DNA of 5,872 nucleotides from Deltaproteobacteria bacterium (GCA_024275855.1 JAJRYL010000099.1:1-5872); one strand, 5' to 3'; shown: positions 1 through 5,872, numbered from the stretch's first letter. Program-made: numbers and translations. Notes: generated by a model from the sequence alone, not told the origin.

Positions 1-121
1 AGCCTTTAATATATTCTGGAACGTAGAACGGCCCTATGCAGCCGCCAAGCAGCAGAAGAGAGGCGCAGAGTAAAAAGAGCCGGGTAGCCGTTGTATTTAT
101 AGCGGGTCGCTTTTGCCGCAT
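1..121 (-). CDS. Small lipoprotein, N-terminal part only (runs off left edge)
   Basis: Read on the minus strand, an ATG at 121-119 opens a frame of 40 codons that continues past the window edge. It shows a textbook lipoprotein signal: positively charged n-region (MRQKRP), hydrophobic core (residues 15-25, LFLLCASLLLL), then the lipobox LGGC with the acceptor cysteine at residue 28. The mature part begins CIGPFYVPEY. The protein would be lipidated by Lgt, cleaved by LspA and anchored to the inner or outer membrane. No family can be named from 13 mature residues. There is no strong Shine-Dalgarno before the ATG (only GAAAGACG-like purines), but no better start is present, and a strong promoter lies upstream on the same strand. 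It is transcribed divergently from clpB. Confidence 0.8.
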   Translation of the reverse strand, partial: MRQKRPAINTTATRLFLLCASLLLLGGCIGPFYVPEYIKG

Positions 122-171
122 CCGTTCGTCTTTCAGTGGTGAAGGTTTTTTATGCCGGTCTCTATGTTTGA

Positions 172-200
172 AGTATAGAACGTTCGCAACAGGCTGTCAA
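172..200 (-). promoter_or_regulatory. Sigma-70-type promoter of the divergent lipoprotein gene
   Basis: On the minus strand a perfect -35 TTGACA (200-195) is followed after exactly 17 bases by TATACT (177-172), a 5/6 match to TATAAT. Transcription would start near 165, leaving a leader of roughly 44 bases before the lipoprotein ATG at 121. This is the best canonical promoter in the window. Confidence 0.7.
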
Positions 201-220
201 ACGCTCTTGCGCCGCATGTT

Positions 221-250
221 GGCCCGATTATTTCCGGCAGGCCCGTTATT
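221..250 (+). repeat. Pair of short direct repeats upstream of the clpB promoter
   Basis: GGCCCGATTATT (221-232) recurs as GGCCCGTTATT (240-250), differing by one missing A, with the copies starting 19 bases apart. That is close to two helical turns. The second copy ends ten bases before the clpB -35 element, where an activator or repressor dimer could bind. It lies between the two divergent promoters. It could also be chance; the repeat itself is certain, its role is inferred. Confidence 0.4.
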
Positions 251-258
251 CAATCCTG

Positions 259-288
259 CTTGACAAGCCCCTGTTCGAGCCATAAATT
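259..288 (+). promoter_or_regulatory. clpB promoter, sigma-70/sigma-32-like
   Basis: CTTGACA (259-265) contains a perfect -35 TTGACA at 260-265. With 17-base spacing the -10 is TAAATT (283-288, 4/6 match). Read instead as a heat-shock promoter, CTTGACA followed after 13 bases by GCCATAAAT partly resembles the sigma-32 pattern CTTGAA-N13-CCCCAT. The start would fall near 295, giving a leader of about 37 bases. The same arrangement occurs before hsp20 (2952-2981). The sigma factor cannot be decided from sequence alone. Confidence 0.6.
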
Positions 289-331
289 ACTAAATAGAAC
301 TTTTACTTAACTCTATAAGCGGGGTATTGCA

Positions 332-2956
332 ATGAGACTCGATAAATTTACTATAAAATCACAAGAGGCGATAGCCGGCGCCGAAACCCGCGCTGTAGCG
401 GCCTCGCAACAGGAGGTCGGGGTAGCGCATCTGCTTCTTGAGCTTATAACGCAGACCGGCGGCACAGTGGCCCCTATACTCGCCCGAATAGGGGCGAACG
501 TATCGGTTATAAAAGAGAGGCTTAACGCGGAGGTTGAAAAGCTGCCGAGGGTCGAGGGCGGGTCTTCCGGCCAGTACATGTCCGCTGAGTTGAATAAGGT
601 TTTGCAGGCGGCGTTAAAGGTAGCGGTTGACTTAAAGGACGAGTTCGTCTCTACGGAGCATCTGCTCATTGCCGCCCTTTCGATAAAAGAGTCGGCTACC
701 TCAAATGTTCTGGCCGCCGAGGGTGTAACGAAAGACGCGGTTTTAAAAGCCCTGACCTCCATAAGGGGAAGCGAAAGGGTGAGGGACCAGAACCCGGAAG
801 AGAAGTATCAGGCTATAGAGAAGTACACGGTAGACCTTGTGGCCGCGGCGAGGGCGGAGAAGCTCGACCCGGTAATCGGTCGCGACGACGAAGTGCGGCG
901 CGTGATACAGGTGCTCTCAAGGCGTACTAAGAACAACCCCGTGCTTATCGGCGAGGCGGGGGTAGGTAAGACCGCTATTGTCGAGGGGCTTGCGCAGAGG
1001 ATACTGGCCGGAGACGTGCCCGGAGGTTTGAAGGACAAGAGGCTTCTTTCGCTCGATCTCGGGGCGTTAATCGCCGGAGCCAAATTCAGGGGCGAGTTCG
1101 AAGACAGGTTAAAGGCTCTTTTAAAAGAGGTAACCGAGTCCGAAGGCACGGTTATACTCTTCATAGACGAGCTTCATACGCTTGTCGGGGCCGGCGCGGC
1201 AGAGGGCGCTCTCGACGCGTCGAATATGTTAAAACCGGCGCTCGCGCGTGGCGAGCTTAGGTGTATAGGAGCCACTACTCTTGACGAATACAGAAAACAT
1301 ATAGAGAAAGACGCCGCTTTAGAGAGGCGTTTTCAGCCTGTTATTGTCGGCGAGCCGACTTTAGAGCATACTATCGCTATTTTACGGGGCTTGAAGGAGA
1401 AGTACGAGATTCACCACGGTATTCGGATATCGGACGCAGCTATCGTAACCGCGGCAACGCTCTCTAACAGATACATAACAGACCGTTTTCTGCCCGATAA
1501 GGCTATAGACCTTATAGACGAGGCTTCGAGCCGTCTGAGAATAGAGATAGACTCTATGCCGACGGAGATAGACGAAGTGGACCGGCGTATCATTCAGCTC
1601 GAAATAGAGCGTGAGGCGCTCGGTAAAGAGAGCGATAAGGCGTCGGTAGAGCGGCTCGAAAAGCTCGAAGAGGAGTTAGAGGAGCTGAAAGGCAAGAGCG
1701 AGCGGTTAAAAGTGCACTGGGGCGCCGAAAAGAAGGAGATAAGCGCGATACAGGCGATAAAAAAAGAGATTGAGGATGTAAAGGCGGCAACTTTCAGAGC
1801 GGAGCGCGAGGGTAACCTCGCGCGCGCGGCAGAGCTTAAATACGGTCGTTTAGGCGAGTTGGAAAAAGAGCTGACCCTTTTGAAAGAGAGGCTCGCTAAA
1901 AGCCAGGAGCATAAAAGGATGCTGAAAGAGGAGGTCGATAGCGAGGATATCGCTGAGATCGTCTCCGGCTGGACAGGTATTCCCGTGACCCGGATGATGG
2001 AGGGCGAAAGGGAGAAGCTGCTTAATATGGAGGCTCAACTCGGTAAAAGGGTTGTGGGCCAGGAGGCCGCCCTGCGTGCAGTCTCAAACGCTATACGAAG
2101 GGCGAGGGCGGGCCTGTCCGAGGCGCGGCGTCCCGTCGGCACGTTTATCTTTTTAGGCCCTACGGGTGTCGGCAAGACAGAGACGGCCCGCGCGCTCGCG
2201 GAATTTCTCTTTGATGACGAGCACGCTATGGTGCGCATAGATATGAGCGAGTTTATGGAGAAGCATTCGGTAGCGCGCCTGATCGGAGCGCCTCCCGGTT
2301 ACGTAGGTTACGAAGAGGGCGGCTACCTTACCGAGGCCGTCAGGCGCAGGCCCTACTCTGTTATCCTTTTCGACGAAACGGAGAAGGCGCACCCCGAGGT
2401 CTTCAACCTTCTGCTTCAGGTATTGGACGATGGCCGCCTTACGGACGGGCAGGGCAGAACGGTAGACTTTACGAATACGGTAATAATTTTAACCTCTAAC
2501 GTAGGCAGCGAGTATATTACCGAGCTTGGCGAAAAGGATTTCGACGAGATTACCGAACGCGTTACCGGAAGCCTGCGCGCTACGTTCAAACCGGAGTTTT
2601 TAAACAGGATAGACGATACGATAATCTTCCATCCTCTCGGTATTGAGGCGATCGGCGAGATTGTAGAGATACAGATCGCTCTGCTTGGCGAGCGGCTTGC
2701 GGAGCGGGGTTTAAGCATAGAGCTGACGGATAAGGCCAGGGCGCACCTTGCTAAAGCCGGTTACGACCCCGTTTACGGGGCGCGTACGTTAAAGAGGCTT
2801 ATACAGAAGGAGCTTGCCGACCCGCTTGCCCTGAAGCTTTTAGAAGGCGGGAACGGAGAGGGTGAGACAGTGGTGGTCGATTACAATGACGACAGGCTTA
2901 CTTTCAGAACTACCGGCGCAAAGGCAGGCGGTAGCGAAAACCTTCTGAAGGCTTGA
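332..2956 (+). CDS. clpB: ATP-dependent chaperone ClpB (protein disaggregase)
   Basis: This 874-residue AAA+ disaggregase resolubilises aggregated proteins together with DnaK/DnaJ/GrpE in the cytoplasm; the E. coli protein has 857 residues. All domains are present: Clp N-domain (about 1-145); NBD1 with Walker A GEAGVGKT (207-214), Walker B ending D279-E280 and arginine finger region ERRF (331-334); a full coiled-coil middle domain (about 405-530), which separates ClpB from ClpA; NBD2 with Walker A GPTGVGKT (609-616), Walker B D681-E682, pore loop GYVGY (656-660), FLNRID (R759) and sensor-2 GAR (816-818). No ClpP-binding IGF loop is seen, as expected. The NBD1 pore-loop aromatic is Phe252 (GAKFRGEF) where E. 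coli has Tyr. The ATG start fits the family ([13 protein letters not shown]); its Shine-Dalgarno is weak (AGCGGGG, 318-324). hsp20 follows 80 bases downstream. Confidence 0.98.
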   Translation: MRLDKFTIKSQEAIAGAETRAVAASQQEVGVAHLLLELITQTGGTVAPILARIGANVSVIKERLNAEVEKLPRVEGGSSGQYMSAELNKVLQAALKVAVDLKDEFVSTEHLLIAALSIKESATSNVLAAEGVTKDAVLKALTSIRGSERVRDQNPEEKYQAIEKYTVDLVAAARAEKLDPVIGRDDEVRRVIQVLSRRTKNNPVLIGEAGVGKTAIVEGLAQRILAGDVPGGLKDKRLLSLDLGALIAGAKFRGEFEDRLKALLKEVTESEGTVILFIDELHTLVGAGAAEGALDASNMLKPALARGELRCIGATTLDEYRKHIEKDAALERRFQPVIVGEPTLEHTIAILRGLKEKYEIHHGIRISDAAIVTAATLSNRYITDRFLPDKAIDLIDEASSRLRIEIDSMPTEIDEVDRRIIQLEIEREALGKESDKASVERLEKLEEELEELKGKSERLKVHWGAEKKEISAIQAIKKEIEDVKAATFRAEREGNLARAAELKYGRLGELEKELTLLKERLAKSQEHKRMLKEEVDSEDIAEIVSGWTGIPVTRMMEGEREKLLNMEAQLGKRVVGQEAALRAVSNAIRRARAGLSEARRPVGTFIFLGPTGVGKTETARALAEFLFDDEHAMVRIDMSEFMEKHSVARLIGAPPGYVGYEEGGYLTEAVRRRPYSVILFDETEKAHPEVFNLLLQVLDDGRLTDGQGRTVDFTNTVIILTSNVGSEYITELGEKDFDEITERVTGSLRATFKPEFLNRIDDTIIFHPLGIEAIGEIVEIQIALLGERLAERGLSIELTDKARAHLAKAGYDPVYGARTLKRLIQKELADPLALKLLEGGNGEGETVVVDYNDDRLTFRTTGAKAGGSENLLKA

Positions 2957-2981
2957 CAAATGCGCTCTTTTTCAATAACTT
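2952..2981 (+). promoter_or_regulatory. Probable hsp20 promoter overlapping the clpB stop codon
   Basis: CTTGACA (2952-2958) contains a perfect -35 TTGACA at 2953-2958, and the clpB TGA stop (2954-2956) sits inside it. At 17-base spacing the -10 is TAACTT (2976-2981), only 3/6, but its positions line up exactly with the clpB promoter: eight identical bases GCTTGACA, then matching C-n-ATAA-n-TTA at the same distance. A downstream TATAAG (2983-2988) is an alternative -10 but is poorly spaced. It would let hsp20 be made independently of clpB. Confidence 0.5.
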
Positions 2982-2990
2982 ATATAAGTT
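2977..2990 (+). repeat. 14-bp perfect palindrome in the hsp20 leader
   Basis: AACTTATATAAGTT is a perfect 14-base palindrome overlapping the proposed hsp20 -10 region. A further AAGTT follows at 2995-2999, so the left arm has two possible partners. It could be an operator for a dimeric repressor placed over the promoter, or just AT-rich promoter sequence. No known operator is matched. Confidence 0.4.
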
Positions 2991-3024
2991 GGAGAAGTTA
3001 AAAAAGGGTTTGTTTAAAAGAAGC

Positions 3025-3030
3025 GGAGGT
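3025..3030 (+). promoter_or_regulatory. Strong ribosome binding site that fixes the hsp20 start at TTG 3037
   Basis: GGAGGT is a near-complete Shine-Dalgarno, six bases before the TTG at 3037. It decides between that TTG and an in-frame TTG at 2953, which has no useful site before it. No sequence complementary to it is evident in the short leader, so an obvious RNA thermometer is not seen. Confidence 0.75.
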
Positions 3031-3036
3031 AGTGAG

Positions 3037-3483
3037 TTGGCCCTTGTAAAGTGGGATCCGTTTAAAGATTTAATTTTTCTTCAAGAGCGCATGAGCCGCA
3101 TCTTTGACGATGCGTTAATGGAGTACAAGGGGTCGAGCGGCCTTGCGAGCGGCGCATGGATGCCCCCGGTCGATATTTACGAAACGGCTACTACGATTAC
3201 CTTAAAGGCGGAGTTGCCGGGCGTTGACATAAAAAACGTCTCTATAGATGTCGAACAGAGCGTTATAACGCTAAGGGGCGAGCGGCGGTTCAATAAAAAC
3301 CTCTCCGAAGAGAATTATCATCGCATGGAGCGTTTTTACGGCACCTTCCAAAGAGAGTTCAGCCTTCCGCAGGTTGTGGATAAAGAGGCGATCAAGGCGA
3401 GTTTTCTCGACGGTGTTTTAGAGATTACCGTACCAAAGGTTGTGGAAGCGCCGGGAAGATCGGTCAAGATAAGGGTAGATTAG
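3037..3483 (+). CDS. hsp20: Hsp20/alpha-crystallin family small heat-shock protein (TTG start)
   Basis: This 148-residue ATP-independent holdase binds unfolding proteins in the cytoplasm and passes them to ClpB/DnaK for recovery. The start MALVKWDPFKDL matches the usual bacterial Hsp20 opening. The alpha-crystallin domain covers roughly residues 42-135, with ELPGV (59-63), RGERR (80-84), GTFQREFSLP (102-111) and the signature A-x-x-x-x-G-V-L (121-128, ASFLDGVL). The C-terminal tail carries an I-x-V oligomerisation motif (I145-R146-V147). An in-frame TTG at 2953 would add 28 residues, but that stretch covers the promoter and clpB stop and looks nothing like an Hsp20 N-terminus; the Shine-Dalgarno supports 3037. 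The gene sits directly behind clpB and ahead of a terminator, so it may be expressed both with clpB and alone. Confidence 0.95.
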   Translation: MALVKWDPFKDLIFLQERMSRIFDDALMEYKGSSGLASGAWMPPVDIYETATTITLKAELPGVDIKNVSIDVEQSVITLRGERRFNKNLSEENYHRMERFYGTFQREFSLPQVVDKEAIKASFLDGVLEITVPKVVEAPGRSVKIRVD

Positions 3484-3518
3484 CACTCGTTGGCACTCTT
3501 GCGTTTGGCTACCGCACA

Positions 3519-3563
3519 GGCCCCGGCAGTTTGACTGACGCGTGCGGTGCCGGGCTGTTTTTT
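3519..3563 (+). terminator. Intrinsic terminator after hsp20
   Basis: CCCGGCA (3522-3528) pairs with TGCCGGG (3548-3554), and with one bulged C the stem extends by G-C and G-U pairs. A run of six T follows at 3558-3563. The loop of 19 bases is longer than usual. It lies about 40 bases behind the hsp20 stop. A second inverted repeat, ACCGCAC (3511-3517) with GTGCGGT (3542-3548), interlocks with it. Confidence 0.6.
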
Positions 3564-3609
3564 AAAGTACCTTACTGGTTTTGTTTTGCAAAAGGGTTTA
3601 CACTTATGT

Positions 3610-3640
3610 GCGAAAGGCCCGCGATAAGCGGGCCTTTCGC
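3610..3640 (+). terminator. Perfect 13-bp hairpin, likely second (possibly bidirectional) terminator
   Basis: GCGAAAGGCCCGC (3610-3622) and GCGGGCCTTTCGC (3628-3640) are exact reverse complements around a 5-base loop (GATAA). The inner AAAGGCCCGC...GCGGGCCTTT is a very common terminator layout with an A-run on one side and a T-run on the other. The T-run is only three long and is followed by CGC, so efficiency is uncertain. It may back up the hsp20 terminator, or insulate the gene behind it. Confidence 0.5.
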
Positions 3641-3708
3641 GACTTCTACGTCTTTATACGATGCATAAACAAGGCTGTTTGTAAAAAACGGTTTTTTTGT
3701 AAATCTTC

Positions 3709-3802
3709 ACCGGACAGGTACCGGAAGGGGGGGAGCTGCGAGCCTTTGGCTTGGCTTCCTGCCGGGGCGCCTGTTAATAATCGGGCGGGAGCCCGGTCTT
3801 TT
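3709..3802 (+). promoter_or_regulatory. Structured RNA leader candidate upstream of the DUF1844 gene
   Basis: The stretch folds by eye into a long hairpin. The base stem is ACAGG (3714-3718) with CCTGT (3770-3774); then CCGG (3721-3724) with CCGG (3762-3765); then GGGAGC (3731-3736) with GCTTCC (3754-3759); after a 2-base bulge, CGAGCC (3739-3744) pairs with GGCTTG (3748-3753) over a TTT loop, with two G-U pairs. A second small hairpin follows (CGGGC 3782-3786, GCCCG 3791-3795, extended by U-G and A-U) with TCTTTT behind it, like a weak terminator. Two copies of ACCGG (3709-3713, 3720-3724) could instead pair with CCGGT (3793-3797) in that hairpin. The layout resembles an attenuator or riboswitch, but it matches no class I recognise, and no clear promoter is visible upstream. 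The role is inferred. Confidence 0.35.
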
Positions 3803-3851
3803 AACGGTTGAAGAGACAAAAAAAGCGGCATACGAGAAGGAGCGTCGGAAT

Positions 3852-4169
3852 ATGACGGAAGAGACGGATACAGAAGTGCCGGGCAACCTGCCGGAGAACC
3901 CGCAAGAGAGCGCACAGGGGCTTCCTGCGAAGCTCGATTTTTCGACCTTCATACTTTCGCTCTCAAGCTCGGCGTTGATGACGCTCGGGGTAATAGAGAA
4001 CCCGGTAACAAAACTTAAAGAGAAAGATACGGTGGTAGCGCGCCAGACCATAGACCTTATCGCCCTTTTAAAAGAGAAGACGCTTGGCAATCTAAGCGGC
4101 TCCGAGGCAAAGCTGGTAGACGACGTGCTGAGCGAACTCGAGGTCTGGTACGTTAAAGAGGCCGGTTGA
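3852..4169 (+). CDS. DUF1844 domain-containing protein, function unknown
   Basis: This 105-residue acidic, soluble protein has no signal peptide or membrane segment. After a variable, proline- and glutamate-rich start (1-26) it shows the DUF1844 core: DFSTFILSLSSSALMTLG (29-46), ARQTIDLIALLKEKTLGN (63-80) and LVDDVLSELEVWYV (88-101), probably all helical. The family is small, usually about 90-130 residues, widespread in Deltaproteobacteria, Acidobacteria and Planctomycetes, and has no assigned function. The ATG start is supported by AGAAGGAG (3835-3842) nine bases upstream. degP follows 87 bases downstream on the same strand with no terminator between, so the two may be co-transcribed, which would hint at an envelope or stress link. 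Family assignment is firm; any role is speculation. Confidence 0.9.
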   Translation: MTEETDTEVPGNLPENPQESAQGLPAKLDFSTFILSLSSSALMTLGVIENPVTKLKEKDTVVARQTIDLIALLKEKTLGNLSGSEAKLVDDVLSELEVWYVKEAG

Positions 4170-4256
4170 ACCCTTTTGTAAAGACGGTATTCGCACTGTT
4201 ACGACAGGCAGGTGTTGCGGTTGAAAGTAAAAAACTTAGTGTGAGGTGAGAGGAGC

Positions 4257-5756
4257 ATGAAAAAAAGAAGAGACGGGTTCAGGTTAAAGACTCTAATAGT
4301 CGTCGCTCTTTTATCGGTTTTAGCGGGTGTTATTATTACAAGCCACTTCGACTTTACGTCGGAGTCCTACGCGCAGAGTTTCTGGAAAGAGAGCGGTAAC
4401 GGTACAACGCTCGCTACGGTGCCGGACAGGCAGAACTTTGTCAACCTCGCGCGCACCCTTTCGCCTATGGTCGTTAATATTAGCACCACGCAGACCGTAA
4501 CGCAAAAACAGACAATGCCCTTTCCGGAATTTAAAAGCCCTTTTTTCGACGATTTTTTCGGTAATGATTTTAAAAAATTCTTTAACAACGATCAGAACAG
4601 GGAGTATAAGCGCAAAAGTCTCGGCTCCGGTTTTATCATCAATACAGACGGATATATAATAACCAATTACCATGTTACCGAAAACGCCTCCAAGATAATA
4701 GTAACGCTTCCAGAGAGTAAAAAAGAGTACGAGGCGACGGTAATAGGTAAAGACAAAAAACTCGACCTCGCTCTTATAAAGATAGAGACCGGTGAATCGC
4801 TGCCGGTAGTCACTCTGGGGGATTCGGAGTCGCTTGAGGTTGGCGAGTGGGTCGTGGCCATCGGCAACCCGTTTGGCCTTGGCGGTACAGTGACCGCCGG
4901 AATAGTCAGCCAGAAGGGCAGGATAATCGGCGCCGGGCCGTACGACAACTTTATACAGACCGACGCTTCTATAAACCCCGGCAACTCCGGCGGGCCGCTC
5001 TTCAATATGCAGGGCGAGGTAGTCGGTATAAATACCGCTATTATCGCCGGAGGCCAGGGTATCGGTTTCGCCATACCGGTTAATATGGTAAAAGACGTTC
5101 TGGTGCAGTTAAAAAAGCATGGGCACGTAACGCGTGGCTGGATAGGTGTCTCCATACAGTCGTTAACCCCGGAACTTGCCCGAAGCTTCGGGTTGAAAGA
5201 GGCGCACGGCGCTCTGATCTCTTCGGTTAATATCGGAGACCCTGCGGACAAGGCCGGAATAAAAGCCGGAGACATAGTGGTCTCTTTTAATAATAAGAAG
5301 ATAGACGACCTGAACGATCTGCCGCGCGTAGTCGCCGCCACACCGCCGGGTAAAAAAGTAGCGGTTAAGATTATAAGAGACGGAAAGAATAAGAGCCTCT
5401 TTGTTACTATCGGAACCAAAACCGAGAATGAAGAGGTAGAGGCGGCCAAGTTAAAAAAAGATGGCGGCTTGCCGGGTGAAAAGCTCGGCATAACCGTGCA
5501 GTCGTTAACTCCCGACATGGCGCACAGGCTCGGGGTACGCGATAACTCCGGGGTCTTTATCACCTCTGTAAAGTCCGGCAGCGTAGCGTCGAGGGCGGGG
5601 TTGAAACGCGGCGACGTTATTAAAGAGATAAACAGAAGGCCGGTTGTCGATTTAAAGAGTTACGACAAAGAGCTGAGGCGGGCGAAGAACGAAATTCTTT
5701 TACTGGTAAAAAGAGGACGCGGCACCATATATGTTGTGCTCAACCTCGGCAAGTAG
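4257..5756 (+). CDS. degP: Do family periplasmic serine endoprotease (DegP/HtrA)
   Basis: This 499-residue HtrA protease/chaperone degrades misfolded envelope proteins in the periplasm. A basic N-terminus and hydrophobic segment (about 12-28) form a signal peptide or anchor; SYA-QS (37-41) is a possible cleavage site. The trypsin-like domain has the full triad: His139 (TNYHV), Asp170 (KLDLALIK) and Ser244 (GNSGGP), with the oxyanion region before it (DASINPGNSGG). Spacing matches E. coli DegP (H105, D135, S210). Two PDZ domains follow (about 293-388 and 407-497), each opening with a QSLTP block, so it is DegP/DegQ/MucD-like, not single-PDZ DegS. The segment before the catalytic core (about 84-118) is rich in Phe and Asp and short compared with the E. 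coli DegP LA loop. The ATG start has GAGGTGA (4243-4249) seven bases upstream. It may share a transcript with DUF1844; ubiX starts 51 bases later. Confidence 0.97.
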   Translation: MKKRRDGFRLKTLIVVALLSVLAGVIITSHFDFTSESYAQSFWKESGNGTTLATVPDRQNFVNLARTLSPMVVNISTTQTVTQKQTMPFPEFKSPFFDDFFGNDFKKFFNNDQNREYKRKSLGSGFIINTDGYIITNYHVTENASKIIVTLPESKKEYEATVIGKDKKLDLALIKIETGESLPVVTLGDSESLEVGEWVVAIGNPFGLGGTVTAGIVSQKGRIIGAGPYDNFIQTDASINPGNSGGPLFNMQGEVVGINTAIIAGGQGIGFAIPVNMVKDVLVQLKKHGHVTRGWIGVSIQSLTPELARSFGLKEAHGALISSVNIGDPADKAGIKAGDIVVSFNNKKIDDLNDLPRVVAATPPGKKVAVKIIRDGKNKSLFVTIGTKTENEEVEAAKLKKDGGLPGEKLGITVQSLTPDMAHRLGVRDNSGVFITSVKSGSVASRAGLKRGDVIKEINRRPVVDLKSYDKELRRAKNEILLLVKRGRGTIYVVLNLGK

Positions 5757-5807
5757 GGTTTTGCCGATACACGGCATACTTTATAAAAGACGTGGAGAGT
5801 GGCGTTG

Positions 5808-5872
5808 ATGGCTTCCTATGTTGTTGCCCTTACAGGGGCGAGCGGCGCTGTATACTGTTTGCGTCTTATAAG
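5808..5872 (+). CDS. ubiX: UbiX-type flavin prenyltransferase, N-terminal part only (runs off right edge)
   Basis: The first 21 codons read MASYVVALTGASGAVYCLRL plus one residue. This matches the opening beta-strand and flavin/phosphate-binding loop of UbiX/Pad1 proteins (TGASGA followed by a short helix with Y and R-L). UbiX joins a dimethylallyl group to FMN, making the prenylated flavin used by UbiD decarboxylases in ubiquinone/menaquinone-type or aromatic acid metabolism. GGAGA (5794-5798) lies nine bases before the ATG; an in-frame TTG at 5805 would be six bases away and cannot be excluded. The 51-base gap after degP, with no good terminator, allows readthrough. Only the N-terminus is seen, so other members of the flavoprotein family remain possible. 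Confidence 0.8.
   Translation, partial: MASYVVALTGASGAVYCLRLI

Noticed and set aside
36..263. 75-codon plus-strand open frame in the upstream region
   Set aside because: Arg/Ser/Cys-rich with no domain; it runs antisense to the lipoprotein start and across both promoters.
2953..3036. 28-residue N-terminal extension of Hsp20 from an in-frame TTG overlapping the clpB stop
   Set aside because: No Shine-Dalgarno, sequence unlike any Hsp20 start, and it spans the promoter-like region; the TTG at 3037 has GGAGGT at six bases and the family opening MALVKWDPF.
3480..3506. CIRCE (HrcA) operator
   Set aside because: TTAGCACTC at 3480-3488 is an exact left half, but the right half GAGTGCTAA is missing at the required 9-base spacing; what follows is a direct GCACTC repeat. 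It is also behind the gene, not before it.
3714..3745. Bacterial SRP (4.5S) RNA
   Set aside because: CAGGTACCGGAAGG recalls the SRP domain IV motif, but the GGAAGCAGC loop is absent and the surrounding pairing differs.
3581..3915. Short open frames on both strands in the gene-free region after hsp20
   Set aside because: They translate perfect hairpins and low-complexity sequence, lack ribosome sites, and resemble no family.
4257..4300. Twin-arginine signal in the DegP N-terminus
   Set aside because: KKRRDGFRLK has RR but the phenylalanine is one position too far for the S/T-RR-x-F-L-K motif; a Sec signal or anchor fits better.
4667..5563. 298-codon open frame on the minus strand inside degP
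   Set aside because: It lies entirely antisense to a clear protease gene with full catalytic and PDZ motifs, and its translation shows no recognisable domain; a shadow of codon bias.
5762..5776. Terminator between degP and ubiX
   Set aside because: TGCCG/CGGCA makes only a 5-bp stem and no T-run follows.
5760..5787. Separate ubiX promoter using TATAAA at 5782-5787
   Set aside because: The -10 is good, but there is no -35 at suitable spacing, and the start would fall on the Shine-Dalgarno itself.

Overview
This window reads as chromosomal DNA from a free-living Gram-negative bacterium. ClpB, a class A-type Hsp20, a DUF1844 protein, a periplasmic Do/HtrA protease and UbiX together suggest a Desulfobacterota (deltaproteobacterial) or related lineage. 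That placement is an inference from gene content and style: ATA (Ile) and AGG (Arg) codons are used freely in clpB, so this is not an enteric-type genome. No mobile element, CRISPR array, tRNA or rRNA is visible.

Layout. (1) The first 121 bases are the 5' end of a minus-strand gene for a small lipoprotein, cut by the window edge, with a very good promoter at 172-200 (minus strand). (2) Bases 122-331 are a divergent control region. It also holds a clpB promoter (259-288) and a pair of short direct repeats just upstream of it. (3) clpB (332-2956) is complete. (4) hsp20 follows; its best start is a TTG at 3037 behind a strong Shine-Dalgarno, and its own promoter-like sequence overlaps the clpB stop codon. 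(5) Bases 3484-3851 (368 b) hold no convincing gene but are rich in RNA-type structure: an intrinsic terminator with a second, overlapping inverted repeat, a perfect 13-bp hairpin, and a structured leader ending in a terminator-like hairpin. (6) A DUF1844 gene (3852-4169) and a Do-family serine protease gene (4257-5756) come next. (7) The first 21 codons of ubiX run off the right edge.

Function. clpB (disaggregase), hsp20 (ATP-independent holdase) and degP (periplasmic protease/chaperone) form a protein quality-control neighbourhood covering cytoplasm and envelope. The clpB and hsp20 promoters share an exact GCTTGACA block and a matching downstream block at identical spacing, which suggests co-regulation, perhaps by a heat-shock sigma factor. 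DUF1844 has no known function, and the RNA leader in front of it is the least explained part of the window. All the protein families recognised here are known; the novelty candidates are regulatory.
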